64,000 nucleotides of DNA, taken from Neisseria perflava. Lineage in GTDB: Bacteria; Pseudomonadota; Gammaproteobacteria; Burkholderiales; Neisseriaceae. Position numbers and translations under genes: made by a program. The DNA is taken from NCBI RefSeq assembly GCF_019334725.1, contig NZ_CP079818.1:1054001-1118000 (forward strand). Direction: 5' to 3'. Below are positions 17,204 to 25,642 of the stretch, piece by piece (within the stretch, counting starts at the first letter, position 1; each line of letters begins with the position of its first letter). Under the pieces are notes generated by a model, which saw only the letters and a list, made by a program, of their open reading frames with translations, had not been told where the DNA came from and searched no databases.

Positions 17204-18160
17204 TTATTTTTTCGCGCCGCCGAAGGCTACGTCGTCGCCTTTGTTGTTGTCAGTTCCGCGTTTGGCATAGCCTGCCATGGCTGCCGCGCCATTGCCGTAG
17301 AATTGTCCGGTAATGCCTTCGTTATTGCGGCCTGGGATGCTGTTGAATGTACCTTTTGAATTGGTAATTTCAACACCGTTAAAGCTCAAATCCCTATCGC
17401 CCGCGCGTTTCAGTGCGCCGCTCATAGAACCTTTGTCGCCCGTACCGAATGTGGCTTTGATTTCACCGGTATAGAAATCGTTTTTGCCCGGCGTGTGCTT
17501 GTTGATACCGACAACGTTATAGGTAGCCGCAGCCAAGTTTCTGGTGTTTTTGGTCGGATTCTCACCCACGAACCAAACCGTACGGTTGCCGTCGTTCATA
17601 TTCAAATCCGTGCTGTTGGCGATCTGATTGCTGTTGCCTTTGCGCGGTGCCCATTCGCCGAAGAAGACGTTGGTTGCCGCAGTCGGCACTTTGGCAAAGG
17701 TCATGCCGCCGAATTTCGGTGCAATCGGTAACTTTGGGTCGGCCATTTGGCGTACGCTGAACACTTCGGTGTTGTTGGCACGTTTTTCATACCACACTTG
17801 GGCGAGTTTGGTTTTCGAGAACCAGCCCGCAATCGGGTTGATGTCGCCGGGTTGCAGGTATTTCGGATTGGCCGTGCCATTTGCATTGGCGTTCTGATTG
17901 CCGCCGTTGATGGGCGTATTGCCGTATTTGTTGCGGATGCGCTGCGCGGGTCCGGCTTCGAGGTTGATGGAATTCGAATAACGGTTGTTTCCATCGCTGT
18001 CTATACTGATACCGGCACGGTTTGCACCAAACGGCAGCGCATCCGATTTTTGAGTTTTCACACGGTTTGTACTTGATTCTCCATATATATTCTCTACAGC
18101 CAAGGCAGAACCAAAAGCACCCATCAAAAGGGCGGCTAAGACGGTTTGACGCACATTCAT
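17204..18160 (-). CDS. Hemophilin-like secreted Slam substrate (TbpB-like barrel)
   Basis: The 318-residue protein has a type I signal peptide (cut after GSALA, giving VENIYG) and no lipobox Cys, so it should be released rather than anchored. The C-terminal part (about 220-318) looks like the small eight-stranded barrel of Slam substrates: GITGQFYGNGAAAMAGYA then VAFGGAKK. The N-terminal handle has NPIAGWFSKTKLAQVWYEKR. Known relatives (hemophilin, HphA) are heme-binding hemophores handed to a TonB receptor. Unlike classical hemophilin, the N-terminal domain has no His; the only His in the protein is in NKHTPGKND. Ligand is therefore uncertain. RBS AGGAG precedes the ATG. Its own promoter carries a Fur-like box. 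Confidence 0.72.
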   Translation of the reverse strand: MNVRQTVLAALLMGAFGSALAVENIYGESSTNRVKTQKSDALPFGANRAGISIDSDGNNRYSNSINLEAGPAQRIRNKYGNTPINGGNQNANANGTANPKYLQPGDINPIAGWFSKTKLAQVWYEKRANNTEVFSVRQMADPKLPIAPKFGGMTFAKVPTAATNVFFGEWAPRKGNSNQIANSTDLNMNDGNRTVWFVGENPTKNTRNLAAATYNVVGINKHTPGKNDFYTGEIKATFGTGDKGSMSGALKRAGDRDLSFNGVEITNSKGTFNSIPGRNNEGITGQFYGNGAAAMAGYAKRGTDNNKGDDVAFGGAKK

Positions 18161-18250
18161 GTTGAGACTCCTAAGAAATTGAAAAAAGCCTGCTTATCTT
18201 TGAAATATAGATGGCGGCAGAAAGCAGAAAAAAGACCGTCATATAAAAAT

Positions 18251-18294
18251 AATATTGATAATCAATATTATATATACTAATTTGTTTTTGACAA
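18251..18294 (-). promoter_or_regulatory. Promoter with overlapping Fur-like box for the hemophilin-like gene
   Basis: On the minus strand there is a -35 TTGTCA (18289-18294), a 16-bp spacer and a perfect -10 TATAAT (18267-18272). Overlapping the -10 is a near-perfect palindrome, AATATTGATAATCAATATT (18251-18269), matching 15 of 19 positions of the Fur consensus. Iron-loaded Fur bound here would block polymerase, so the hemophilin-like and Slam genes should be expressed under iron limitation. Confidence 0.75.
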
Positions 18295-18312
18295 TAGGTC
18301 TGATTGAAAATT

Positions 18313-21300
18313 TTAGAATTTCGCTTTTAGGCCGAAGGTAACCGTCCTACCTGGGCCGGGAACGGGGGTGCTGGACATCGGGTCTAGATAATAGCGGTTG
18401 GCGAGGTTAGTAACGCCGAAATTCAAGTCTATATGTTTCCCTATGCGGTAGCGGGCATAGGCATCTAAAAGGGTGGCGGCATGCCAGCCGTAGGGTTTGC
18501 CGTTGCGCTCATACACCTGCCCCGCGCCGTCGGCAATCAGCTTGTCGTAGTTTTTCCGCTCCGCCTTGCTGTGATGGATGGCGCGCATGCCCAATTCCAG
18601 TTTTTTGTTGAAGAAGCGCGTGCCGACATCAAGGGAAAGCGAATATTTCGGCTGCAGGGACTGGAAGAAGCGGCTGAGGCCGAAGCCGCCTTCCAGGCAT
18701 TCGGGTACGCGTTGCAGGTAATAGTCGAATTTGAAGGCGATTTGTTTGTCGCAAACCGCGTGTTTCAAGCGGTAAGTACCGCCGAAGGAGGCGAAGAAGC
18801 GGCCGCTGTCGAGGCGGCTTTGCAGCTCCACCCCCTTGCTGACTGCCCTGTCGTATTGGATCATGCCGCCGTCCATATTGGATGTGTCGATTTGGTTTTT
18901 GATTTTATTGCTGTAGTAGGTGAGGCGGAGGTCGCCTTGGCGCAGCTTGGTGAAATGCGGGGCGAAATTGAAATTGTAGCCGACTTCCCAGTTGGTGCTT
19001 TTTTCGGGTTTTAGGTCGTATTCGGCAACAACTTCCCTGCGGAGTAGGGCGTTGCTGCTGACTCCGGTCAATTCATACAGGCTGGGGAAGCGGCTCATGC
19101 GGGCATAACGGGCAAAGAGGCGGTGGTTGTCGGCAAGATCGTAGCTGACCGCCAGCATGGGCGACCAGGAATGCGCGCGTTGCTCCTGCGGTATGCGCCA
19201 GCGGTCGGCTTCGCCGAATTGATGCCTGACCCAAGCAAGGTTGTGTGGATGAGCTAACCGGTCTCTAGCAAAATCATTATCGTCTTCCGGTGGTGTCTGA
19301 TTTGTATTGGCCAGTGCTTGCGATTCGGTAATCTGTCCGGGAGCAATATGTAAATTCGCCCCCGGAATATAGCGGCGGTGGCTGCCGCCCTTGCCTTGCG
19401 GATTATTTACCATTTCGCGGTATTTCTCGGGAGCAAGCTGTACTTTGCTGTTGTCGAATTTTCCCGAAACAATTGGGATAATCTGTTTGCGGCGTAGGAC
19501 ATATAGCACATCGGTATTTTTATCGCCATGTGTATATTCAACAAGCTGTCCATTTGGTTTGGCATACAAGCGTGTTTCCTGATCAACGAGAGTATCATGC
19601 GGATCAAAATCGTAACCGTTTTTTTCCTTAAAACGGCGGTTAAGGTCTTGATATTCTGCAACCTGTCCTCCGATTCTATCAGGGTTATAAAGCTGCAACA
19701 TTCGCTTTTGGTTGGCAATATCTTCTTCATCCGCCAATTCAAAATACGGCATCATCAGGCCGGTAACATAGCTGTCCGAACCCAGGCCATACTGATACCA
19801 GGGGTTGCGTGCGGCACGCTGCCGCGCCAGTTCGATATTGCGTCCTTTAAAGTTCTGATAGCGCACGCCCGCCTGTATGTTCAGGCGGGAAGTCGGTTTC
19901 CAGTCGAAGACCAGGTTCGCGCCCCATTCGCGCTTTTTCGCCGACTGCGGGCCGCCCAAGGCCGCCATGCGAGTCAGTACGCCGAAAGTATTCATCAAAT
20001 CATTGCTGTCGGCGGTATCGGTGCGTTCTTCCAGTGTTTCGCGCTGGTAGTCGGCGGCGAGGGTGAGGCTGAGTTTGTCGGAAAGGCGGAAGCGGTTGCT
20101 GAGGTTGAAGCCGTTGCGGACGACGTCGGTACGCTGCCGCGCACCGGGAACGATGATACGGTCGGGATGTTCGATGTAGTAGCGTTCCTGATTCAGCTTT
20201 TGCTTCAGTTCGGCCAGGTTCATCAGCCTGCCCAGATGGTTGGTCTGGTCGGTCATCACATTTTTATCGGCGGGCGTGATGGCGTAGTAGCCGCCCGTAT
20301 GCCCCATCCAGCGGTCAGTAATCGCACGGTTGTTTTCATCGTATTCTGCCAGCTTGCGGGCGATTTTGTCGGGCGTGTCTTCTATCATGCGCAGCACTTC
20401 TTCATGGGTTCGCGCCGAACCGTAGGTGTTCGACGTCATCGCGCTTTCGCAGCTTTCCCCCCGCAGGTTAGGTGAGGGCTGTTTGCGTATGTTGCACCAA
20501 TACCAAAGGTCGTACTCATAGTCGGGCGTAATGACGCCGACGACGGGGCCGCCGCTCTGATGGCGGTTGCTGTCGGTCTTCACCCGCCACATATCGGCCT
20601 GAAAATCTATCCATTTGTTGTTTTGCGGCTTCCATTCGTAGCCGATTTTGTAGGTTTTGCTGTCGATTTTCGTCCCTATGCCCGGTGCCTGCTGCGCAGG
20701 TTCGTCTAGGGATTGTTCGGCGAAACCGAGTATCCATGCCGTTATCAGGGGGTTGATTTCGCCGAAGCCGATTTTGTTGTCCATATATTGCAGGCTGATT
20801 TTTTGGTTGCCCGGCAGATACCAGTTGTTTTTCAGCAGCAGGGTTTTGGTGTCGGTGTGGCTGTTCATGATTTCTTCGCCCGGCCTGAACAGGACGGCCA
20901 TATTCGGCACCAGGCTGGCGGAAGATTTGCAGAGTATGTCTTTTTCCCGTGGCGATTTGTCGGGATACTGGTCGTAACAGGCATCTGCACCGTAAATGGG
21001 GTTGTTGAGGTAGCTCTGATAACCGCGTTTGCCCGCGTAGTAGTTGCCTTTTTGGCGGTGGCTGTATGCGGCAAGGCCGTCTGTAATGTCGGTTTTGAAG
21101 GCGGCGGACAACATCAGCTGCCTGTCGTCTTTGAAGTTGGTGTGGCTTTTGCCGCCCGCATACTTGGTACCCGCGATGCCTTCGTCCAACAACAGGGCGG
21201 TGGGGGAAGGTTTGCCGGTATAGCCGGTCAATACATCGGGCATACCCGATACCCCGTCCGCCGTCGCGCCTATGGGCGAGAGAGTGCGGTAGTCGCGGCC

Positions 21301-21933
21301 TAAGAATTGGCGCAGGTCGTTTTTCTGCGCCACGGTGTTGCCGGAAAACTCGGTTTTGACTTCGATTCCCCAGTTTCTCCCTTCGGGGATGATGTCGGAA
21401 GGTTCGATGGTGCGGATAGACATCGCGCCGCCGACGCCCGATTTCACGCCGCGCGTGAGGGCCGGGCTTTTTTCCACCGCGATGCTGCGGAACAGGGCGG
21501 GGTCGAGGTAGTTGCGGTCGCCCACGCCGTAGTTGTTGAGCCAGACATCGACCGTCTGCTCCGTACCGTCCAGCGTTACGGGGATACGGCCTTTGCCGGT
21601 GATGCCGCGTATGTTGGGCGTAATCGCGCCGCCGGCGGTGCGGGTGTTCATGTTGTACACGCCGTTTAGGCCTTTGAGCACGTCGCCGGCGGATTGGACG
21701 CGGTAGCGTTCGAGGTATTCTTTGCCGACATAGGCGTTGGAGACGTTTTTGTAATACACGTCGTCCGCGCCTTTTTGGTCGTTGGTACGTTTGCCACTGA
21801 CAACAACGGTATCCAATTCCTGGTATTGTTCTGGTCGAGCTGAGGTTTCGATGGTATTGGCAACGGTTAATGTACTGAACGCGCTGGCAAGGCTGAGAAT
21901 GATTATTTTGGGTTTGGGAGTAAAAGCAGACAT
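18313..21933 (-). CDS. Very large TonB-dependent receptor, probable partner of the hemophilin-like protein
   Basis: The 1206-residue outer-membrane receptor has a signal sequence (MSAFTPKPKIIILSLASAFS), a TonB box (LDTVVVSG, about 40-47), a plug domain (VLKGLNGVYNMNTRTAGGAI, then VTLDGTEQTVDVW) and a 22-strand-type barrel ending in LKAKF with terminal Phe. Typical receptors are 700-950 residues. The extra length lies in the middle, with several likely extracellular loops carrying Cys pairs (e.g. GADACYDQYPD...ILCKSS and WYWCNIRK...ESCES). Order with the downstream Slam and hemophilin-like genes implies it imports heme or iron delivered by that protein. A Fur-like box lies about 100 bp upstream. 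Confidence 0.85.
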   Translation of the reverse strand: MSAFTPKPKIIILSLASAFSTLTVANTIETSARPEQYQELDTVVVSGKRTNDQKGADDVYYKNVSNAYVGKEYLERYRVQSAGDVLKGLNGVYNMNTRTAGGAITPNIRGITGKGRIPVTLDGTEQTVDVWLNNYGVGDRNYLDPALFRSIAVEKSPALTRGVKSGVGGAMSIRTIEPSDIIPEGRNWGIEVKTEFSGNTVAQKNDLRQFLGRDYRTLSPIGATADGVSGMPDVLTGYTGKPSPTALLLDEGIAGTKYAGGKSHTNFKDDRQLMLSAAFKTDITDGLAAYSHRQKGNYYAGKRGYQSYLNNPIYGADACYDQYPDKSPREKDILCKSSASLVPNMAVLFRPGEEIMNSHTDTKTLLLKNNWYLPGNQKISLQYMDNKIGFGEINPLITAWILGFAEQSLDEPAQQAPGIGTKIDSKTYKIGYEWKPQNNKWIDFQADMWRVKTDSNRHQSGGPVVGVITPDYEYDLWYWCNIRKQPSPNLRGESCESAMTSNTYGSARTHEEVLRMIEDTPDKIARKLAEYDENNRAITDRWMGHTGGYYAITPADKNVMTDQTNHLGRLMNLAELKQKLNQERYYIEHPDRIIVPGARQRTDVVRNGFNLSNRFRLSDKLSLTLAADYQRETLEERTDTADSNDLMNTFGVLTRMAALGGPQSAKKREWGANLVFDWKPTSRLNIQAGVRYQNFKGRNIELARQRAARNPWYQYGLGSDSYVTGLMMPYFELADEEDIANQKRMLQLYNPDRIGGQVAEYQDLNRRFKEKNGYDFDPHDTLVDQETRLYAKPNGQLVEYTHGDKNTDVLYVLRRKQIIPIVSGKFDNSKVQLAPEKYREMVNNPQGKGGSHRRYIPGANLHIAPGQITESQALANTNQTPPEDDNDFARDRLAHPHNLAWVRHQFGEADRWRIPQEQRAHSWSPMLAVSYDLADNHRLFARYARMSRFPSLYELTGVSSNALLRREVVAEYDLKPEKSTNWEVGYNFNFAPHFTKLRQGDLRLTYYSNKIKNQIDTSNMDGGMIQYDRAVSKGVELQSRLDSGRFFASFGGTYRLKHAVCDKQIAFKFDYYLQRVPECLEGGFGLSRFFQSLQPKYSLSLDVGTRFFNKKLELGMRAIHHSKAERKNYDKLIADGAGQVYERNGKPYGWHAATLLDAYARYRIGKHIDLNFGVTNLANRYYLDPMSSTPVPGPGRTVTFGLKAKF

Positions 21934-22031
21934 AGTTTCTCTTTGTTAAGAACTTAATATAATAGGTTAAAATACTCTTTTATATAAAAAATATAAAATT
22001 TTTAAATATTATTAATATTTATATCATAATT

Positions 22032-22050
22032 GATTATTCTTATCATTATT
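22032..22050 (-). promoter_or_regulatory. Fur-like box upstream of the TonB receptor
   Basis: GATTATTCTTATCATTATT matches 14 of 19 positions of the Fur consensus. It lies in a very AT-rich stretch, 99 bp upstream of the receptor start. The exact promoter hexamers are not clear. Confidence 0.6.
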
Positions 22051-22120
22051 GAAATAATTTAATAAATAGTCGTTTTTATCATAATTTTATTTGGATAATA
22101 TTCAGATAAATAGAGAGATG

Positions 22121-22154
22121 AAAAGGCCGTCTGAAAATTTTCAGACGGCCTTTT
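22121..22154. terminator. Inverted DUS pair after ribB
   Basis: AAAAGGCCGTCTGAAAA is mirrored with almost no loop, 34 bases past the ribB stop. It separates the riboflavin gene from the iron locus. Confidence 0.8.
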
Positions 22155-22187
22155 ATTTCATTTGCTTTGAGAATCAATCAAGCAAGA

Positions 22188-23528
22188 TTATTTCTCAGCT
22201 TCTTCAAAACCGACGACTTCGAGGCCGAAGCCGGTGAGGCCGGTGAAGGATGAAGGCTGGCCGAGGACGCGCAGTTTTTTGACGTTGAGGCCAGCGAGAA
22301 TTTGTGCGCCTATGCCGTAGCTTTTGCTGTCCCATTTGTAGGCTTGGTTTGCGCCTTTGGGCAGGGTGCGGTCGAGCAGGGTGGCGCCGTCTTCGGTACG
22401 GTGCAGGAGGATGACTACGCCGCTTTCGGCTTGTTGGATGCGCTCAAGGGCTTTGGGCAATGACCAGGAATGGCGCGGGTTGGCTTGGATGAAGTCCATG
22501 ACGCTGAAGGGTTCGTGGACGCGGACGAGGGTTTCTTCGTCGGCGGTTGGTGTACCTTTGACGAGGGCGAGGTGGGTTTCGCCTGAGAGTTTGTCGACGT
22601 AAACGTGTTGTTGGAACTCGCCCCACGGGGTTTGTACGGGTGCGTTGCCCATGTCTTCGAGCAGGCTTTCGGTGCGGCTGCGGTATTCGATGAGGTCGGT
22701 AATGGTGCCGATTTTGAGGTTGTGTTCTTCGGCGAATTTCATCAGTTCGGGCATGCGCGCCATGGTGCCGTCGTCGTTGATGATTTCGCAGATGACGGCG
22801 GCGGGAATCAGGCCGTTCATTTGTGCCAGATCAACGCCGGCTTCTGTGTGTCCTGCGCGGACGAGTACGCCGCCTTTTTGGGCACGCAATGGGAAGATGT
22901 GGCCGGGTTGGACGATGTCTTCTGGTTTGGCGGATGGGGAAACGGCGGTTTGAATGGTCAGGGCGCGATCGGCGGCGGAGATGCCGGTGGTAATGCCGTG
23001 GGCGGCTTCGATGGAGACGGTAAAGTTGGTACCGTATTGCGCGCCGTTTTTCTGGGTCATCATGGGCAGGCCGAGTTTTTCGACCATTTCGCCGTCCATC
23101 GGCAGGCAGACCAGGCCGCGTGCGTGTTTAATCATGAAGTTGATGGCTTCGGGGGTAACGAATTGGGCGGCCATCAGCAAGTCGCCTTCGTTTTCGCGGT
23201 CTTCGGCATCGGTGATGATGACCATTTTGCCGGCTTTGATGTCTGCTAGGATTTCTGGGATGGTGGAGATGTGGGACATGGTATTTCTTTCTTGGCTGAT
23301 GGTGGGGGCGTGGCGGTCTTGGTGGTCTTGATCCAGCCACATGTCAGGCATATTGGCTGCCTGCTCGATTTTTCGGGCTTTTTTCTCGCCGAAAGATTTG
23401 TTTTTCAACAGGGCGGACAGCTCGCCTTGGTTGATGGCGATGGCTTGTGCAAACTTGGTCTGCTGGCCGTTGTGGTGTTGTGTTATCCATTGCCGCAGGT
23501 TGTGGCGGCGCAGGTCGGTGGTGTTCAT
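22188..23528 (-). CDS. ribB: 3,4-dihydroxy-2-butanone-4-phosphate synthase with N-terminal HTH extension and degenerate RibA domain (RibBX type)
   Basis: The 446-residue frame has three parts. Residues 1-83 look like a Cro/CI-type helix-turn-helix (TKFAQAIAINQGELSALLKN, then GEKKARKIEQAANMPDMWLD). Residues 84 to about 290 are RibB, which turns ribulose-5-phosphate into the four-carbon riboflavin precursor (TDAEDRENEGDLLMA, RAGHTEAGVDLA). The C-terminal part resembles GTP cyclohydrolase II but lacks the zinc cysteines (HEPFSVMDF where active enzymes have a Cys-containing loop), as in RibBX proteins, so it is probably inactive. The ATG at 23277-23279 (MSHISTIPEIL) could give a normal RibBX without the HTH; neither start has a strong ribosome site. 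Confidence 0.85.
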   Translation of the reverse strand: MNTTDLRRHNLRQWITQHHNGQQTKFAQAIAINQGELSALLKNKSFGEKKARKIEQAANMPDMWLDQDHQDRHAPTISQERNTMSHISTIPEILADIKAGKMVIITDAEDRENEGDLLMAAQFVTPEAINFMIKHARGLVCLPMDGEMVEKLGLPMMTQKNGAQYGTNFTVSIEAAHGITTGISAADRALTIQTAVSPSAKPEDIVQPGHIFPLRAQKGGVLVRAGHTEAGVDLAQMNGLIPAAVICEIINDDGTMARMPELMKFAEEHNLKIGTITDLIEYRSRTESLLEDMGNAPVQTPWGEFQQHVYVDKLSGETHLALVKGTPTADEETLVRVHEPFSVMDFIQANPRHSWSLPKALERIQQAESGVVILLHRTEDGATLLDRTLPKGANQAYKWDSKSYGIGAQILAGLNVKKLRVLGQPSSFTGLTGFGLEVVGFEEAEK

Positions 23529-23726
23529 GATGAGATGGAATTGAATTGTGTGTAATGGATTGTAGTCTTGTCTTTACCAAAAGGCAAACTTTGTTTATTG
23601 AGTTTTTTTATTACTTTTTAGTAATAAGTTTTAATATTTCAGACGGCCTGGGTATGGCTTGAAATTGACGGTTTTGGGAGAATATGGGGAATGTTTTGAT
23701 GATTATTTTAACGGGGGATGTTTGAA

Positions 23727-24329
23727 ATGAAAATGCTTGGGCGCGGATTGGTCGTGCTGGTGTTGTGTGCGCTGACGGCTGCAGGCGGCTGGTTTTATGC
23801 CCTGCATGGTCAGAACGAAGAACATCAGGTTTTGTCCCGTGAGGGGGTTTTGATGCAGATTAAGCAGATGAACCGCTTGGAAAGTACGGCATTTTATATC
23901 GATACGATTATCCGTACGGAGAAAAAAGGGGATTGGCGCAGGCTTTGGCAGGATTCTCAAAGCGGTATTTTTATTGTGCGCGGTAAGGTGTTGGCCGGTT
24001 TGGATTTGGACAAGTTAGGCGCGGACAATGTCAATATTGTGGACGACAAGGTCTTAATCAGCCTGCCGGCGGTGGAAATTTTGAGCGTGGATTTGGAAAA
24101 TATCGAAGTGTACGATATTCAGACCGGCTCGTTTAATTTGCTGCCTATGGATAAGTCGGTATTTAAGACGGTGCAGGAAGAAGCGAAAAGGCAGGTATTG
24201 CAAAGCGCGTGTAAGGCTGAGATTTTGGAGCATGCCAACCGTCAGGCGCAAATCCAGTTGGAAAACTTATTTGCATTGACGCAGACGAAGGTGTCCGTCT
24301 ATCCGGCTGCGGTAGGGAAGTGCGGTTAA
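23727..24329 (+). CDS. DUF4230 family membrane-anchored protein
   Basis: The 200-residue protein has one N-terminal membrane segment (LVVLVLCALTAAGGWFYAL, about 8-26) and a soluble domain outside the membrane with the DUF4230 pattern: LESTAFYIDTIIRTEKK, then IVRGKVLAGLDLDKL and VLISLPAVEILSVDLENIEVYD. Function of the family is unknown. The ATG at 23727 follows the purine run GGGGGA by about 9 bases; an earlier ATG at 23718 abuts that run too closely. It is monocistronic, ended by a DUS hairpin. Confidence 0.75.
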   Translation: MKMLGRGLVVLVLCALTAAGGWFYALHGQNEEHQVLSREGVLMQIKQMNRLESTAFYIDTIIRTEKKGDWRRLWQDSQSGIFIVRGKVLAGLDLDKLGADNVNIVDDKVLISLPAVEILSVDLENIEVYDIQTGSFNLLPMDKSVFKTVQEEAKRQVLQSACKAEILEHANRQAQIQLENLFALTQTKVSVYPAAVGKCG

Positions 24330-24348
24330 ATAGATTGCTTGAAAAGAT

Positions 24349-24380
24349 AAGGCCGTCTGAAAAATTTTCAGACGGCCTTT
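24349..24380. terminator. Inverted DUS pair between DUF4230 gene and amiC
   Basis: AAGGCCGTCTGAAAA is mirrored with a 2-base loop. It lies between converging genes and can serve both. Confidence 0.8.
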
Positions 24381-24394
24381 GTTTCATCAAGCCA

Positions 24395-25642
24395 TTATCC
24401 GCGTCGTAAAACGGCGGTATTGATGTATTTTTGAATACCGGTGGCAATGGCTTGGGCGCATTGTTGGCGGAAGGATTCGCTGCCGAGTAGCCGCTCTTCG
24501 GTAGGGTTGGAGAGGAAGGCGGTTTCCACCAAAATGGACGGAACATCCGGCGCGCGGAGGACAGCGAAGTTGGCTTCGTCAACGCGGCCTTTGTGTAATT
24601 GGTTGAGTTTGCCCAATTCGGTCAAGACGGAATGGCCGAGTTTGCGGCTGTCACGCAGGGTCGCGGTTTGGGTCATGTCCAAAATCGTGTTGTCGACATT
24701 GGGGTTGCCGCTGGTTTGTACGCCGCCGATGGCGTCGGCGTTGTTTTGGGTTTGGGCAAGGAATTTTGCCGCCGAGCTGGTCGCTCCTTTGGTATTGAGC
24801 ATATATACGCCGGTACCGCGAGCGGACGGGCTGGTAAAGGCATCGGCGTGGATGGACACGAATACGTCGGCATTGCGTGCACGGCCTTTGGCAACGCGTA
24901 CGCCCAATGGGATAAAGATGTCTTCGTTGCGCGTCATGAATACGTTGTAACCCAAGGCTTCGAGGCGTTTTTTGGTTTCGCGTGCAATGGAGAGTACAAC
25001 GTTTTTTTCTTTGAGGCCGCTCGGGCCGATTGCGCCGGGGTCTTCGCCACCGTGACCGGGGTCAATCATAATCACGGGACGGCGGTTGCCGCCGCTGCCG
25101 CGATTGTTTTTAGGGGCAGGGGTGTCGTATGCGATATTGGTATTCGGACGTTGTTTGGGGACATTGCCGTTGAGCAAGGCCATCATCGGGTCGTTGGCAT
25201 CTGCGCCGTGCGGATAGAGGTCGATAACCAAGCGGTTTCTGAAGTTGCCGACGGGGGCGAGCGCAAAGACTTGCGGATGGGAGCTTTGTTTGAGGTCGAT
25301 GACGATACGCACGGTATTGGGCGTATTTTGACCAGCACGAATGCTGCGGATAAAAGGGTCGTTAGACAGCACTTTGCTGGAAATGCCTTGCAGGACGCTG
25401 TTGATTTCCGCTCCTTGAATATCTACAACCAACCGGCTGGGGTTGTCCAACATAAAATGTTGGTATTTCATCGAGTGGTTGCTCTCAAGGGTAACGCGTG
25501 TGTAGGCGTGCGCCGGCCAAATGCGGACGGCAAGGAATTGCGCAGGAGAGGCCGGTTTGGCCAATGCGGCACCAACGGGCGTGAGGGTGAGAAATAGTCC
25601 TGTGCCTTGACGGAGAATGTGTCTTCTAGTTAATTTGACCAT
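24395..25642 (-). CDS. amiC: N-acetylmuramoyl-L-alanine amidase, Tat-exported
   Basis: AmiC cuts the amide bond between MurNAc and the stem peptide to split septal peptidoglycan between daughter cells. The 415-residue protein begins with a twin-arginine signal (TRRHILRQ, then a hydrophobic run to ALA), followed by an AMIN domain (about 37-130) for septal targeting and an Amidase_3 domain (about 195-405) with zinc-site motifs MIDPGHGGEDPG, VSIHADAF and VETAFLSN. An EnvC/NlpD-type activator would be encoded elsewhere. Its start overlaps the tsaE end by 13 bases, so the two are co-transcribed. Confidence 0.95.
   Translation of the reverse strand: MVKLTRRHILRQGTGLFLTLTPVGAALAKPASPAQFLAVRIWPAHAYTRVTLESNHSMKYQHFMLDNPSRLVVDIQGAEINSVLQGISSKVLSNDPFIRSIRAGQNTPNTVRIVIDLKQSSHPQVFALAPVGNFRNRLVIDLYPHGADANDPMMALLNGNVPKQRPNTNIAYDTPAPKNNRGSGGNRRPVIMIDPGHGGEDPGAIGPSGLKEKNVVLSIARETKKRLEALGYNVFMTRNEDIFIPLGVRVAKGRARNADVFVSIHADAFTSPSARGTGVYMLNTKGATSSAAKFLAQTQNNADAIGGVQTSGNPNVDNTILDMTQTATLRDSRKLGHSVLTELGKLNQLHKGRVDEANFAVLRAPDVPSILVETAFLSNPTEERLLGSESFRQQCAQAIATGIQKYINTAVLRRG

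Noticed and set aside
20865..21303. Open frames opposite the large TonB receptor
   Set aside because: Long antisense frames come from the codon pattern of the real gene; no start signals or known motifs.
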